From CAWAYR01 sp050250955 (GTDB taxonomy: Bacteria; Acidobacteriota; Vicinamibacteria; Vicinamibacterales; UBA2999), in NCBI GenBank assembly GCA_050250955.1, contig JBFWNR010000007.1, positions 62,001-126,000 of the forward strand: a stretch of 64,000 bases of DNA, given 5' to 3'. Numbering within the stretch: position 1 is the stretch's first letter; each line of letters opens with the position of its first letter. Below are positions 1 to 11,376 of the stretch, one piece after another. The notes beneath the pieces are model-generated. The model was not told the DNA's origin and made no database searches. It saw only the letters and a program-made list of their open reading frames with translations. Position numbers and translations under genes: made by a program.

Positions 1-2250
<2,250 letters not shown>

Positions 2251-2261
2251 GGTTGTTCAGT

Positions 2262-2343
2262 CGAAATATCGGTCCACTTGGCTCCGAAATTTAGCTTCAC
2301 AGAAGATGATGAACCACAATTTCGACTTTGCTTACAGCGAAAT
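2262..2343. promoter_or_regulatory. Candidate upstream activator sites: four CGAAAT words
   Basis: Within this AT-rich stretch, CGAAAT occurs at 2262-2267, 2285-2290 and 2338-2343 and in inverted orientation (ATTTCG) at 2319-2324. The copies lie about 115-200 bp upstream of the -24/-12 promoter at 2459, the usual distance for enhancer-binding protein sites. Assignment to the neighbouring activator is an inference. Confidence 0.35.
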
Positions 2344-2458
2344 AATGGTGACCTGTGGCCGCTGCACCGCGAATTCCCTTCCGTTGACATCATCCAAGAT
2401 ACTGATTCAAAGGGAGTTATCTGAATAGACTTGACCTCGGTCTGGCGCCGAATCTGGC

Positions 2459-2474
2459 TGGCAGGCCGATTGCG
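2459..2474 (+). promoter_or_regulatory. Sigma-54 (-24/-12) promoter of the HD-GYP gene
   Basis: The sequence TGGCAGGCCGATTGCG matches the RpoN consensus TGGCACR-N4-TTGCW closely. The invariant GG (2460-2461) and GC (2472-2473) are separated by the required 10 bases. A start site about 12 bases downstream would give a leader of roughly 24 bases before the ATG at 2509. The divergent neighbour encodes a sigma-54 activator. Confidence 0.7.
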
Positions 2475-2508
2475 ATAGTGAGCCGCGAGCTCCCCCGCTC
2501 GAAGCGCC

Positions 2509-4470
2509 ATGACGCCAGCTGGTCAAACAACCGACGTCGCCCCGAACCGGGTGCTCTCCCGGTTCGTCGCCGCCGTCACCGTGGTGGGGCTCTTTGCCAT
2601 CACCCAGTCGGTCGCCCAGCTGGGCGAGGTGCCGAGGATGCCCGAGTGGCTGCTGCTCGGCATCCTCGCGGTCGCCTGCGGCTCGTTCGTCCTGAGCGTA
2701 CCGGGCGTGCCGGTGCACGCCTCGATCTCCGACACCTTCCTGTTCACCTCGGTGATGCTCTTCGGGCCGGCACCGGCCACCGCCGCGATCGCCGTGGACG
2801 GGTTCCTGCTGTCGTGGCGGCGCGGTCACCCCACCGAACGGATTCTCTTCAACACCGCCAACCCGGCCCTCGGGCTCTGGGTGGGGGCGCAGGCGTTCAT
2901 GTGGCTCGTGCAGCGGGGCCCCACCGGTGCCCCGCTGACCACCGTGGAGGCGGTGGCGCTGCCCCTGGCCGCGATGGCCGGCCTGCACTTCATCGTCAAC
3001 TCCGGCCTGACCGCCATCGCCGCCGCCCTCGAGCGCGGGGTCTCGCCGATCGACGTCTGGCGGCGTCACTTCGCGGTGTTCTCGCTCAGCCACGCCGCGT
3101 CGGCCTCGGCCGGGCTGTTCCTGCTGGTGCTCGCCCAGCGCCTCGGCGTCGTCGCCCTGGCGGCGGTGATGCCGATGGTGGCGATCGTCTACCTCGGGCT
3201 GCGCTCGCGATTCGGGCGGCTCGCCGACGCCGAGCGCCACGTCCGCCAGGTCGATCGGCTCTACATGTCGACGATTCAGGCGTTGTCGACGGCGATCGAG
3301 GCGAAGGACGGCGTCACCAGCAGCCACATCCGGCGCGTGCAGACCTACTCGCTGGCGCTGGCCCGCGCCCTCGGCGTCAGCGACGGCGGCGAGCTGAAGG
3401 CGATCGAGGCGGCGTCGCTGCTGCACGACACCGGCAAGCTGGCCGTGCCCGAGCACATCCTCAACAAGCCGGGCAAGCTCACGCCGGCCGAATTCGAGGC
3501 CATGAAGCTGCACGTCGACGTCGGTGCCGACATCCTGTCGTCGATCGACTTCCCGTACCCGGTCGTGCCGATCGTGCGGGCCCACCACGAGAACTGGGAC
3601 GGCACCGGCTATCCGCGCGGGCTGCGCGGCGAGGACATCCCGATCGGCGCCCGCATCCTCTCGGTGGTCGACTGCTACGATGCGCTCACGTCGGATCGGC
3701 CCTACCGGCCGGCGATGACCACCGCGCAGGCGCTGGCCATCGTGATGGAGCGCCGCGGCTCGATGTACGACCCGCGGGTGGTCGATGCGTTCGTCGAGCT
3801 GCTGCCGTCGCTCAAGGCCGAGGGCATCGCCGAGCCGGAGCTGCAGCGGGCGGTGACCCGGATCCGCGACGCCGCGGTCACCGAGCCGGCGCCGATGCCG
3901 GGCGCCGGGGCCGAGGCACACCCCATGGCCACCGTCTCGGTGGTCGACAGCCTGGCGAGGGTCGTCGGCGGGGCGCCGCGGGCCGCCGACCTGGCCCGGC
4001 TGGTGGTACCGGAGCTGCGCAGCTACGCCCCGGGCGCCGAGTTCATCGTCTACCTGGCCTCGGCGACCGGGCAGCGGATCGTCGCCCGCGCCACCAGCGG
4101 CGCCCCGGTGCACGGCGCCCACGACATGTCGATCGTCGTCGGTGAGCGGGTCAGCGGCTGGGTCGCGGCCAACCGCCAGCAGGTGGTCAACTCCGACGCC
4201 CGCCTCGACCTCGGCCCGCTGGCGCACTCCGCCGCCCTTCAGTACTGCGTCGCCACGCCGCTCATCGACGGCGATCGGGTGGTTGGCGTCCTGACCGGCT
4301 ACGCGTCGATGCCGTTCGGCGACGAGGCGGCGCGGCACCTGGCCGCGCTGGCGCCGCGGCTGGCGCCGGTGCTGGCCACCGCCGCCGATGCCGAGGAGGC
4401 CGCGCCGCGCCCGGTGCGGGTCGGCGTCCGGGCCGGCCGCGCCGACCTGCGCGTCGCCGTCAGCAACTGA
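2509..4470 (+). CDS. Membrane-anchored HD-GYP cyclic-di-GMP phosphodiesterase with C-terminal GAF-like domain
   Basis: The 653-residue protein is predicted to hydrolyse cyclic di-GMP at the inner membrane. The first about 230 residues are strongly hydrophobic, with several membrane segments like a MASE-type sensor. An HD-GYP domain follows (about 245-445): LHDTGK carries the HD pair at 306-307, an HHE metal motif lies at 359-361, and the GYP signature at 367-369. All key residues are present, so it looks catalytically competent. The last about 180 residues resemble a GAF domain. Transcription is probably sigma-54 dependent. It ends 18 bp from the convergent aminotransferase gene. The start has only a weak ribosome-binding site, but no better one is visible. 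Confidence 0.9.
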   Translation: MTPAGQTTDVAPNRVLSRFVAAVTVVGLFAITQSVAQLGEVPRMPEWLLLGILAVACGSFVLSVPGVPVHASISDTFLFTSVMLFGPAPATAAIAVDGFLLSWRRGHPTERILFNTANPALGLWVGAQAFMWLVQRGPTGAPLTTVEAVALPLAAMAGLHFIVNSGLTAIAAALERGVSPIDVWRRHFAVFSLSHAASASAGLFLLVLAQRLGVVALAAVMPMVAIVYLGLRSRFGRLADAERHVRQVDRLYMSTIQALSTAIEAKDGVTSSHIRRVQTYSLALARALGVSDGGELKAIEAASLLHDTGKLAVPEHILNKPGKLTPAEFEAMKLHVDVGADILSSIDFPYPVVPIVRAHHENWDGTGYPRGLRGEDIPIGARILSVVDCYDALTSDRPYRPAMTTAQALAIVMERRGSMYDPRVVDAFVELLPSLKAEGIAEPELQRAVTRIRDAAVTEPAPMPGAGAEAHPMATVSVVDSLARVVGGAPRAADLARLVVPELRSYAPGAEFIVYLASATGQRIVARATSGAPVHGAHDMSIVVGERVSGWVAANRQQVVNSDARLDLGPLAHSAALQYCVATPLIDGDRVVGVLTGYASMPFGDEAARHLAALAPRLAPVLATAADAEEAAPRPVRVGVRAGRADLRVAVSN

Positions 4471-4488
4471 CCCCGACGACCGCGCCGC

Positions 4489-5853
4489 TCAGCGGCCGGC
4501 GCCCGCCGCGGCGCGCACGTCGGCCAGGACCGCGGCGATGGACTCGCGCACCACGCCGACCAGGTGATCGATGTCCTCGTCGCTGGTGATGAGCGGCGGC
4601 GCGATGCAGATGCAGTCGAGCACCACGCGGGTGTAGAGCCCGCGCGCCAGCATCGCCTCGGTGAGCCGGGCGGTCACGCCCAGCTCGGGCGCGTGCAGCT
4701 GACGGGTCGCCTTGTCGGCGACGACCTCGACGGCCGCCATCAGGCCGAGGCCGCGGACGTGGCCGACCCCGTCCAGCGCCTCCAGTTCGCGCAGACCGGC
4801 CAGCAGCCGGGCACCGGCACGCCCTGCCCGGGCCACCAGCTGCTCGCGCTCGAAGACGTCGAGGTTGGCCAGCGCCACCGCGCAGCACGTCGGGTGGGCC
4901 GAGTAGGTGAACGCATGCATCCAGCGCTTCCCCGCCGGCACGCCGTTCATGACGTCGCGCACCCGGTCCGAGACGCCGATCCCGCCGAGCGGGATGTAGC
5001 CGCTGGTGATGCCCTTGGCGAACTGCATGATGTCGGGCTCGATGCCGTAGTGCTCGAGGCCGAACCACCTGCCGGTGCGGCCGAAGCCGGTGATGACGTC
5101 GTCGGCGATGAGCAGGACCTCGTACTGGTCGCAAATCTCGCGGATCCGCGCGAAGTAGTCGGGCGGCGGCACGATGACGCCGCCGGCGCCCTGGACCGGC
5201 TCGGCGATGAACGCCGCCACGGTCTCCGGCCCCTCGCGCCGGATCGCCTCCTCGAGACGGTTGGCCATCGCGACGCCGAGGCTCACCGACGGATCGGGGT
5301 TGACGAACCGATACGGGTCGGGGGCGTCGATGTGCAGGAATCCCGGCACGCGCGGCTCGAACATCGGCCAGAACACCGGCAGGCCGGTGGCGCTCATCGC
5401 CGCCAGCGTCAGGCCGTGATAGGCGCGATGCCGCGAGATGACCTTGACCTTGTCGGGCTTGCCGAGCGCCTTCCAGTAGAACCGCGCGGTCTTGAACGAG
5501 GTCTCCGACGACTCGGCGCCGCCGCTGGTGAAGAAGAACGTGTTGATCGACGGATAGGCGATGGCGCTCAGCCGCTCGGCCAGCGCGATCGCCGGCTCGT
5601 TGGTGCCGCCGGCGTAAGCGGAGTGAAAGGCCAGCGTGGCCATCTGCCGCTGCGCGGCGTCGGCCAGCTCGCGGCGGCCGTGGCCGATGTTGACGTTCCA
5701 CAGCCCCGACAGACCGTCGAGGTAGCGACGACCGGTGGCGTCGGTGATCCACGCCCCTTCGCCCTTGACCCACAGGCGCGTGCCGGCGTGGGCGGAGGGG
5801 TGGTGGAGGGGGTGGAGGAGATGGGCCTGATCGGTGGCGAGGGTGGTGGACAT
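4489..5853 (-). CDS. Class III PLP-dependent aminotransferase (omega-amino acid:pyruvate type)
   Basis: This 454-residue fold-type I enzyme probably transfers an amino group from an omega-amino acid or amine to pyruvate or a related keto acid in the cytoplasm. Family hallmarks are present: the SGGAE(S/A) cofactor-phosphate segment near residue 110, the ADDVITGFGRTG motif with the pyridine-binding Asp, and the Schiff-base lysine K280 in AKGITSGY. Length is typical. Closest relatives by motif are beta-alanine/omega-amino acid pyruvate aminotransferases, but the substrate cannot be read from sequence. A TAGAAT element at 5916-5921 on the minus strand is a possible -10 box with a leader of about 55 bases. 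It is monocistronic. Confidence 0.92.
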   Translation of the reverse strand: MSTTLATDQAHLLHPLHHPSAHAGTRLWVKGEGAWITDATGRRYLDGLSGLWNVNIGHGRRELADAAQRQMATLAFHSAYAGGTNEPAIALAERLSAIAYPSINTFFFTSGGAESSETSFKTARFYWKALGKPDKVKVISRHRAYHGLTLAAMSATGLPVFWPMFEPRVPGFLHIDAPDPYRFVNPDPSVSLGVAMANRLEEAIRREGPETVAAFIAEPVQGAGGVIVPPPDYFARIREICDQYEVLLIADDVITGFGRTGRWFGLEHYGIEPDIMQFAKGITSGYIPLGGIGVSDRVRDVMNGVPAGKRWMHAFTYSAHPTCCAVALANLDVFEREQLVARAGRAGARLLAGLRELEALDGVGHVRGLGLMAAVEVVADKATRQLHAPELGVTARLTEAMLARGLYTRVVLDCICIAPPLITSDEDIDHLVGVVRESIAAVLADVRAAAGAGR

Positions 5854-6044
5854 CGTCGGGTCAGTGGTGGTGGTGAAGGTCGATGATGGACGCGACGTCG
5901 TCGCGCGGTCGGGCGATTCTAGCAGTCCGCGGGCCGCTGGGCGCCGCTGCCGTCCGGCTCGCCGCCCCGACCGCCCGGGGATGTCGCCCGACCACTCGGC
6001 GCGACCGGGTCGTCGGCCGGGCCCGACAGACCGTCTGGGTCGTC

Positions 6045-6464
6045 ATGGTGAACGTCGAGCCTCTGCTCCGCGCGCCCCTGGCGGTCCAGCTCCATGTCGT
6101 GACGGTCGTCCCGGCGTTCGCGCTCGGCACCTGGCTGCTCTTCGCCAGCCCGAAGGGTTCCCGCTGGCACCGTTCGGCGGGCCGGCTCTACCTGACGCTG
6201 ATGGGCCTCACCGCCATCGCCGCGCTCGGCATCCGCTCCTTCATGGACGCCAGCGTGGCGCTCGGTCCGCTGCGTCTCGGCTGGATCCACCTGTTCGTGC
6301 CGCTCACCGCCCACGGCATCTACGGCGCGTTTGCGACCATCCGCGTCGGCGACGTGCGCGGCCACCGGAACGCCATGCGCGGCCTCTACTTCGGCGGCAT
6401 CGTCGTCGCCGGGCTGCTGGCCTTCATGCCCGGCCGGGTGATGTACCGGATGTTCTTCGGCTGA
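6045..6464 (+). CDS. DUF2306-like small membrane protein
   Basis: The product from ATG 6045 is 139 residues with about four hydrophobic segments. The pattern of an early LHV, then W-HR-x-G-R-x-Y and a late His-containing helix fits the DUF2306 family of predicted inner-membrane proteins, whose function is unknown. An in-frame ATG at 5883 would add 54 Arg-rich residues unlike the family, so I prefer 6045. It is flanked by genes on the opposite strand and appears to be transcribed alone. Family assignment is by pattern only. Confidence 0.65.
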   Translation: MVNVEPLLRAPLAVQLHVVTVVPAFALGTWLLFASPKGSRWHRSAGRLYLTLMGLTAIAALGIRSFMDASVALGPLRLGWIHLFVPLTAHGIYGAFATIRVGDVRGHRNAMRGLYFGGIVVAGLLAFMPGRVMYRMFFG

Positions 6465-6479
6465 CCGCCGAACCCGGGC

Positions 6480-7469
6480 TCACCCGGCCGCCGGCAGGCT
6501 CAGCGAGAAGCGGCAGCCGCCGCCGTCGGTCGCCGCCACGTCGAGTGCGCCGCCGTGGGCCTCGGCGATGCGCCGGGCCGCGGCCAGCTGCAGGGCGGCG
6601 GTCGGTCCGGCCGGGTGTCCGCCCCACTGCGGGTCGAACAGCCGGTCGTGCAGCGTCACCGGGACCCGCACGGCGGTCTGGCTGATCTCCACCGTCCGGG
6701 TCGCGGTGTCGACGCGCGGCCCGAGCGCGATGGTGATGCGGGCGCTGTCGCCGCGGTCTTCGACCAGGGCCCGCACGGCGGCCAGCACCCCGCCGACCGC
6801 GGTCGTCAGCAGGCGTTCGTCGCCGAACACCGGCACCGAGGCGGCCGGAACGGTGATCGAGGGAGCGCCGCCGGCGAGGCGGAACTCCGGGGCGAAGGCA
6901 TCGTCGACGGCGCGGCACACCGCGGCGAGGTCGACCTGGTCGAGCGACGGCAGCGGATCGGCCTGCAGCACCGCGGCGGCGTCGGCGGCGAAGCGCGCCC
7001 GCGCCGCTTCGGCCCTGGCGAGATCGACGGCCACGCGGTCGCGCAGCGACCGGCCGCGCAGCGACACCTGGGCCAACGCCGTCTCGATGGCGTCGAGCGA
7101 CTGACGCAGCGCGTCGATCACCGCCCCGAGGTCCGGACCAGAGGCCGGGACCGCCCCGACCGCCTCCGTGGCGGCGGGCGCGCCCGGGGCCGGATCTACG
7201 GCTGGCGGCGACGGCACCGCCGGAGCGACCAGGGCCTCGACGTAGTGCGGTTCGTGACGCATCCGGTACGAGGGTGGCAGGCCTTCGCGCACGGGCCGCC
7301 CGGCGTCGCCGGCCGGTTCGTCGTCGCGATCGAGGTCGTCGGGATCGCCATCGCCGTCGTGGTCGTCGTCGAGATCGTCGTCACGACGGACGCTGGCGGC
7401 TTTCAACGGGACGTCCGTGCCACGGGACGCACGGGCATACGGCGGCAGATACGCGGGAGCATCGGACAC
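6480..7469 (-). CDS. Degenerate histidine-kinase-like ATPase domain protein
   Basis: This 329-residue protein has an acidic N-terminal stretch (about residues 29-51, mostly Asp), a Pro/Ala-rich linker, a helical region near 115-170 and a C-terminal part laid out like a HATPase_c domain, ending in an AEAHGG motif and a strand pattern typical of sensor kinases. The N-box asparagines are replaced by Gly and Ala (TTAVGGVLAAV), no DxGxG box is visible, and there is no phosphoacceptor His. It is therefore probably not an ordinary kinase: either a binding or scaffold protein, or a decayed kinase. A TAGACT element at 7502-7507 (minus) is a plausible -10. Function is unknown. Confidence 0.6.
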   Translation of the reverse strand: MSDAPAYLPPYARASRGTDVPLKAASVRRDDDLDDDHDGDGDPDDLDRDDEPAGDAGRPVREGLPPSYRMRHEPHYVEALVAPAVPSPPAVDPAPGAPAATEAVGAVPASGPDLGAVIDALRQSLDAIETALAQVSLRGRSLRDRVAVDLARAEAARARFAADAAAVLQADPLPSLDQVDLAAVCRAVDDAFAPEFRLAGGAPSITVPAASVPVFGDERLLTTAVGGVLAAVRALVEDRGDSARITIALGPRVDTATRTVEISQTAVRVPVTLHDRLFDPQWGGHPAGPTAALQLAAARRIAEAHGGALDVAATDGGGCRFSLSLPAAG

Positions 7470-7548
7470 GGGACGGGCCTCGCAAACGCTGGGGTCCGAC
7501 TAGTCTACCGCAGCCGCGGGCCGGCATCGACCACGGCGATCGACCGGA

Positions 7549-8997
7549 TCACCCTTTCGTGATCGCAGCGCGAATCGCCCGACCCGGCCGGGCCGCCGTG
7601 ACGACACCGGCGTCGACGACGACCGTGCCGCCGACGACCACGAACGGAATGCCCGCCGAGGGGATCGTCGCGTCCTCGTAGGTGGCCCGATCGACGACCG
7701 TCGCCGGATCGAAGATGGTGAGGTCGGCATCGGCGCCGACCCGCACCCGCCCCTTGGACGCCATCGCCGGCACCCGAGCCTCGAGTCGGCGCGCCGGCTC
7801 GAGCGTCATGCGGCGGAGCGCGTCCATCAGCGTCGTGGCGCCCTCCTCCCGCACGTAGCGACCGAGGACCTTGGCATAGGTGCCGGAGGTGCGGGGATGC
7901 CCCCGGCCGCGTTCGATGAAGCCGTCGCTGGCGATCATCGACAGCGGGCTGGCGATCGCGGCGCGGGTCTGGGCCTCGCTGCGGCCGTGGATGATCACGG
8001 TGCCGCCGGTCTGACGGGCCTTGGCGAACGAGGCCCGGGTCAGGCGCTCGCCCGTCGACACCAGCTGGTGCAGCCCGAACCGCTCGTCGGGCCATCGTTC
8101 CCAGTCGTCGAAGAGCGCCGACTGGATTTCGGTCATGCCGGCGCCGTAGGGATACGCCTCGGTGGTCACGTCCTGGCCGGCATCGCGCGCCGCCTGGATC
8201 TCGCGGAGGAACACGTCGATCTCGTCGCCGGCCACCGAATTGACGTGGACGATGTGCAGCGACGCACCGGCGCGTCTGGCCGCGGCGATGGTCTCGCGCA
8301 GGCCGCCGGCGTCGCCGCGCATGTGGATGTGCGCCGAGGCACCGGCGCGGCCGGCGACCGCGAACATCCGCTCGATCTCGGCCATCGGCGCCCCCGGGGT
8401 GTAGGCGCTGCCGAGTCCAACGGCGACCGCCCCCTGCGCCAGTCCGGCGCGCAGGATGTCCTCCATCGCGGCGACCTCGGCGGCCGACGCCGCACCGCTG
8501 CCGCCGATGCCCGCCGGCAGCAGCCCCTCGCCCGGGTCCCCGAGGACCTTCATGCGCGCCGGGATGTGGCCGACCGACACGCCGTAGTTGACGATCTGCC
8601 CGCCGGCGCGGGCGGCATACCACGTGGCCACGTCACCGGTGCCGACCTCGAGTTCGAAAGCCGAGGTGACCCCGTCGCGGACCATCATCCGGTAGCTCTC
8701 CTCCTGCTGGCCGTGCTCGTGGAGGTCGATGAAGCCCGGCGCGACCACGTGGCCGGTGGCGTCGATCACCCGCGGCGCGCCGAGCGGCGTCTCCGACAGC
8801 GCCGCGATGTGTCCGTTGCGAACGCCGACGTGCCGCACGGCGTCGAGCCCGGACTCCGGGTCCATCACCCGGCCGTTGGCGACGACCAGGTCGAACGACT
8901 CCGGCGACTCCGTCGCGGGCGGCGCGGCGCAGGCCGCCACGCTGACGAGGAGCGCGGCGAGGACGGCGGTGTGCGTGTGCAAGCGCGTACGGTCCAT
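7549..8997 (-). CDS. D-aminoacylase-like amidohydrolase lipoprotein
   Basis: The 482-residue protein belongs to the amidohydrolase superfamily, N-acyl-D-amino-acid deacylase branch, which removes acyl groups from D-amino acids. The N-terminus has a lipobox (VSVAAC), so the mature enzyme is probably a lipoprotein outside the cytoplasm. Metal-binding HEH follows GFIDL near residue 92, a conserved His-containing IVHV strand lies mid-protein, and the late ASDG supplies the catalytic Asp. The characteristic N-terminal VVANGRVMDP and C-terminal GADADLTIFDP beta-sandwich strands are both present. A TATGCT element at 9033-9038 (minus) is a likely -10. The exact substrate (acyl-D-amino acid or dipeptide) is uncertain. 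Confidence 0.88.
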   Translation of the reverse strand: MDRTRLHTHTAVLAALLVSVAACAAPPATESPESFDLVVANGRVMDPESGLDAVRHVGVRNGHIAALSETPLGAPRVIDATGHVVAPGFIDLHEHGQQEESYRMMVRDGVTSAFELEVGTGDVATWYAARAGGQIVNYGVSVGHIPARMKVLGDPGEGLLPAGIGGSGAASAAEVAAMEDILRAGLAQGAVAVGLGSAYTPGAPMAEIERMFAVAGRAGASAHIHMRGDAGGLRETIAAARRAGASLHIVHVNSVAGDEIDVFLREIQAARDAGQDVTTEAYPYGAGMTEIQSALFDDWERWPDERFGLHQLVSTGERLTRASFAKARQTGGTVIIHGRSEAQTRAAIASPLSMIASDGFIERGRGHPRTSGTYAKVLGRYVREEGATTLMDALRRMTLEPARRLEARVPAMASKGRVRVGADADLTIFDPATVVDRATYEDATIPSAGIPFVVVGGTVVVDAGVVTAARPGRAIRAAITKG

Positions 8998-9099
8998 GGT
9001 GAGGCTCCGTGGCGGCGACGGGCCGCACGCGGAGCATACCAGCGGCGGCCGATCCGGCGCCGCAGCGGAGCTGGCGGGCAGCGAGATGGCGCCGGGCCG

Positions 9100-9864
9100 C
9101 TACGGGAGCCGCTCGATGACGAACCGCCCCATCGGCCGCACCTCGCCGCCGGTGGCGACGGGGAACCCGCTGAGCAGGGCGATCGGCTGGCGCGGCGACA
9201 GCGGGGCGTCCGGCGACTCGTAGCTCTGGCCGCCGTCGGTGCCGGCATCCCACGGCCGCAGCTCGAGGGCGAGGCGCTCGACCCACCGCGTGCCGTCGAA
9301 CAGCGGCAGGCCGCCGACGCCGACGAACCAGTCGGGGCTCGGCGCCACCATGGTGACCAGCGTGAGCTGCGGATGCGACTGGTGGGCGTCGAACTCGAGC
9401 GCGACCGACGCCGGCGAGAGCGCCACGGCCGGACCGCGCACGAGCGTGCGCGCCGTCCCGGCGGCGATGGCATCGTTGACGTGGGCGTCGAGCGGCGAGG
9501 TGAAGCCCTGCTCCGCCATCCGCTTGATGCCGTCCGACGCCGTCCCGCCCTCGCGCCAGAAGCTGACCGCGGCGGTGTGGGTCGCGCCGATGAGCGGGGA
9601 GAAGTGCGGATTGCCGGGATAGTCCTGCGGGTGCGACTGCTGGGTCCACACCGCGTCGAAGGTGACGCGGTAGCGCACCGAGGTCGGCGCCGGGGGCGGC
9701 GCCGGAGCCGGCGGGGGCGCCGGCGGCGGCGACGGCGTGTCGGCCGCACCGACCATCGGTGCCATGGTCGGCGCGGTCGGCGTGGCGCTGGTGCCACAGG
9801 CCGCCGACACGGCGACGACAATCGTCCAGCCGGCCGCCAGCCCGGCCGAGCGCAGGCTCCTCAT
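9100..9864 (-). CDS. Spondin-domain lipoprotein
   Basis: The 254-residue product has a lipoprotein signal (VVAVSAAC), a Pro/Ala-rich spacer of about 30 residues and then one domain matching bacterial Spondin_N proteins: Y-x-VTF near its start, W with HP and YP, HFSPLIGATH, FW-x-EGG-x-AS-x-GI and a late W-DAGTDGG. Such proteins are exported and of unknown role; in eukaryotes the domain mediates extracellular adhesion. The start ATG at 9864 puts the signal peptide first; longer upstream frame sequence has no such feature. A CATCCT box ends 6 bases before the ATG, a weaker form of the leaderless -10 seen elsewhere here. Confidence 0.8.
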   Translation of the reverse strand: MRSLRSAGLAAGWTIVVAVSAACGTSATPTAPTMAPMVGAADTPSPPPAPPPAPAPPPAPTSVRYRVTFDAVWTQQSHPQDYPGNPHFSPLIGATHTAAVSFWREGGTASDGIKRMAEQGFTSPLDAHVNDAIAAGTARTLVRGPAVALSPASVALEFDAHQSHPQLTLVTMVAPSPDWFVGVGGLPLFDGTRWVERLALELRPWDAGTDGGQSYESPDAPLSPRQPIALLSGFPVATGGEVRPMGRFVIERLP

Positions 9865-9932
9865 GCCGCTAGGATGCCACCGCGGCCCGGGCGGTTCCCC
9901 CCAATCTCGAACGCGTGGGCGATGAGCGGCGT

Positions 9933-11336
9933 CTATCTCGCCCTGGCCAGCTCGAGCACCACGTCGGTCTGGAAGCGCACGAACCGGTGCAGTTCCTCGA
10001 CCAGGATGCGTTCCTGGTCGCTGTGGGCGCCGAAGCCCTTCTGGCCGTCTTCCGAGTCCAGCGCCGGGCCGATGCCGTAACACTGGATGCCCTTGGAACG
10101 GATCTGCGCCATGTCGGTGGCGCCCGTCCCCATGGTCGGCAGGGTCGCCGTGTCGTAGTGCTTCCTGACCTGGGCCTCGATGACCTGGAAGGCCTCGGTG
10201 TTGAGGCGCGAGCCGCCGGCCGGCCGATAGCGATCGCGGAACCAGCGTACCTCGACCTTGGGATCGTTCACGACCTTGCGGACCTGATCCAGGAACTTCT
10301 CCTGGTCCTCGTCCGGGTGCAGGCGCACGTCGATGGTCGCCTTGGCCTCCGAAGGAATGACGTTGTAGCGGAAGCCGGTCGTCATGATCGTCGGCACCAG
10401 CGAGGTGTGGGTCATCGACCAGTGCTGCGGCTCGTTGACCAGCATCCAGTCCTCGACCGGGCCGTGCACCTTCGGATCGGGATTGAGCAGGTCGCGGTAG
10501 CGCTGCGCGGCGGCGGCATCGGCCGTGGTCGCCAGCTGCTTGAAGTAGGACGCCGTCGTCTCGTTCAGCCGCAGCGGCGGCTTCCACTGGCCGATGCGGC
10601 CGACGGCGGCAGCCACCGCCAGCACGGCGCTGTTCTGGTTGGGCACCGACCCGTGGCCGGCCGGACCGGTGACGATGAGCTCGATCGGCCGCGGCTCCTT
10701 CTCGGTGGTGCCGACGTTGGCCTGCTTGACCTTGCCGCCCTGGCGCTGGACGCCGCCACCCTCGGCGAGACAGAACTCGGCGTCGATGGCATCCAGGTGG
10801 TGGTCGATCATGAACTGGGCGCCGACGTCCGGTGCCCCTTCCTCGCCGGCCTCGGCGAGCAGGATCACGTCACGATCCAGCGCCGTCTTGTTGCGGTGCA
10901 GCTGCAGCACCAGCATCAATCCGGCCACCAGGTTGTCCTTGTCGTCCACCGTGCCGCGACCGTAGACGTAGCCGCCGTCGAGCGTGGCGCCGAAGGGCGG
11001 GAACGTCCACTTCTTCGCGTCGACGGTGACGACGTCGGTGTGGCCGAGGACCAGGACCGGCCGCTTCCGGCCGTTGCCCTTGATGCGGACCACGAGGTTG
11101 GGCCGCTGCGGATCCTTGGCGAACACCTGGTAGGGGATGCCCTCGGCGTCCAGCACCCGCTTCAGGTACTCGACGGCGCGGATCTCGTTGCCCGGCGGGC
11201 TGCTGGTGTCGGCCTGGACGAGGGCCTGGAAGTGCTTCAGCGTCTCGGCCTCGAATGCGGCGTCGCGCGACTGGCCAGAGGCCAGGGCCGTGGCGGCCAG
11301 CACGGCGGTCAACGTAGCGGGCCATCGAGTGGTCAT
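9933..11336 (-). CDS. M20-family metallopeptidase, exported
   Basis: This 467-residue di-zinc peptidase or deacylase carries a signal peptide (cleavage near residue 21). M20 metal ligands are in the expected order: GHTDVV (His), GRGTVDDK (bridging Asp), EAGEEG (general-base Glu plus ligand), a further acidic ligand, and a late GAHSDQER His. The dimerisation or lid domain (about residues 215-345) is present, so the protein is complete. It probably trims peptides or N-acyl amino acids in the periplasm. The ATG lies 7 bases after a TACTAT -10 box, and only 40 bp separate it from the divergent gene at 11377. Confidence 0.9.
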   Translation of the reverse strand: MTTRWPATLTAVLAATALASGQSRDAAFEAETLKHFQALVQADTSSPPGNEIRAVEYLKRVLDAEGIPYQVFAKDPQRPNLVVRIKGNGRKRPVLVLGHTDVVTVDAKKWTFPPFGATLDGGYVYGRGTVDDKDNLVAGLMLVLQLHRNKTALDRDVILLAEAGEEGAPDVGAQFMIDHHLDAIDAEFCLAEGGGVQRQGGKVKQANVGTTEKEPRPIELIVTGPAGHGSVPNQNSAVLAVAAAVGRIGQWKPPLRLNETTASYFKQLATTADAAAAQRYRDLLNPDPKVHGPVEDWMLVNEPQHWSMTHTSLVPTIMTTGFRYNVIPSEAKATIDVRLHPDEDQEKFLDQVRKVVNDPKVEVRWFRDRYRPAGGSRLNTEAFQVIEAQVRKHYDTATLPTMGTGATDMAQIRSKGIQCYGIGPALDSEDGQKGFGAHSDQERILVEELHRFVRFQTDVVLELARAR

Positions 11337-11343
11337 GGCGCCA

Positions 11344-11349
11344 ATAGTA
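11344..11349 (-). promoter_or_regulatory. -10 box, leaderless M20 peptidase gene
   Basis: TACTAT read on the minus strand ends 7 bases before the ATG at 11336, so transcription probably starts at or next to the start codon. Confidence 0.5.
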
Positions 11350-11364
11350 CACGGCGGGCGTTGC

Positions 11365-11370
11365 TATCAT
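11365..11370 (+). promoter_or_regulatory. -10 box, leaderless gene at 11377
   Basis: TATCAT ends 6 bases before the ATG at 11377. No Shine-Dalgarno fits in between. Confidence 0.55.
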
Positions 11371-11376
11371 GCGCGC

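Noticed and set aside
2251..2430. AT-rich stretch as a sign of horizontal transfer
   Set aside because: It is short, non-coding and sits between divergent promoters, so a regulatory explanation fits better.
6480..7469. Asp-rich stretch (residues about 29-51) as EF-hand calcium sites
   Set aside because: The acidic run has no helix-loop-helix spacing or conserved Gly at the required position; it is better described as a disordered acidic segment.
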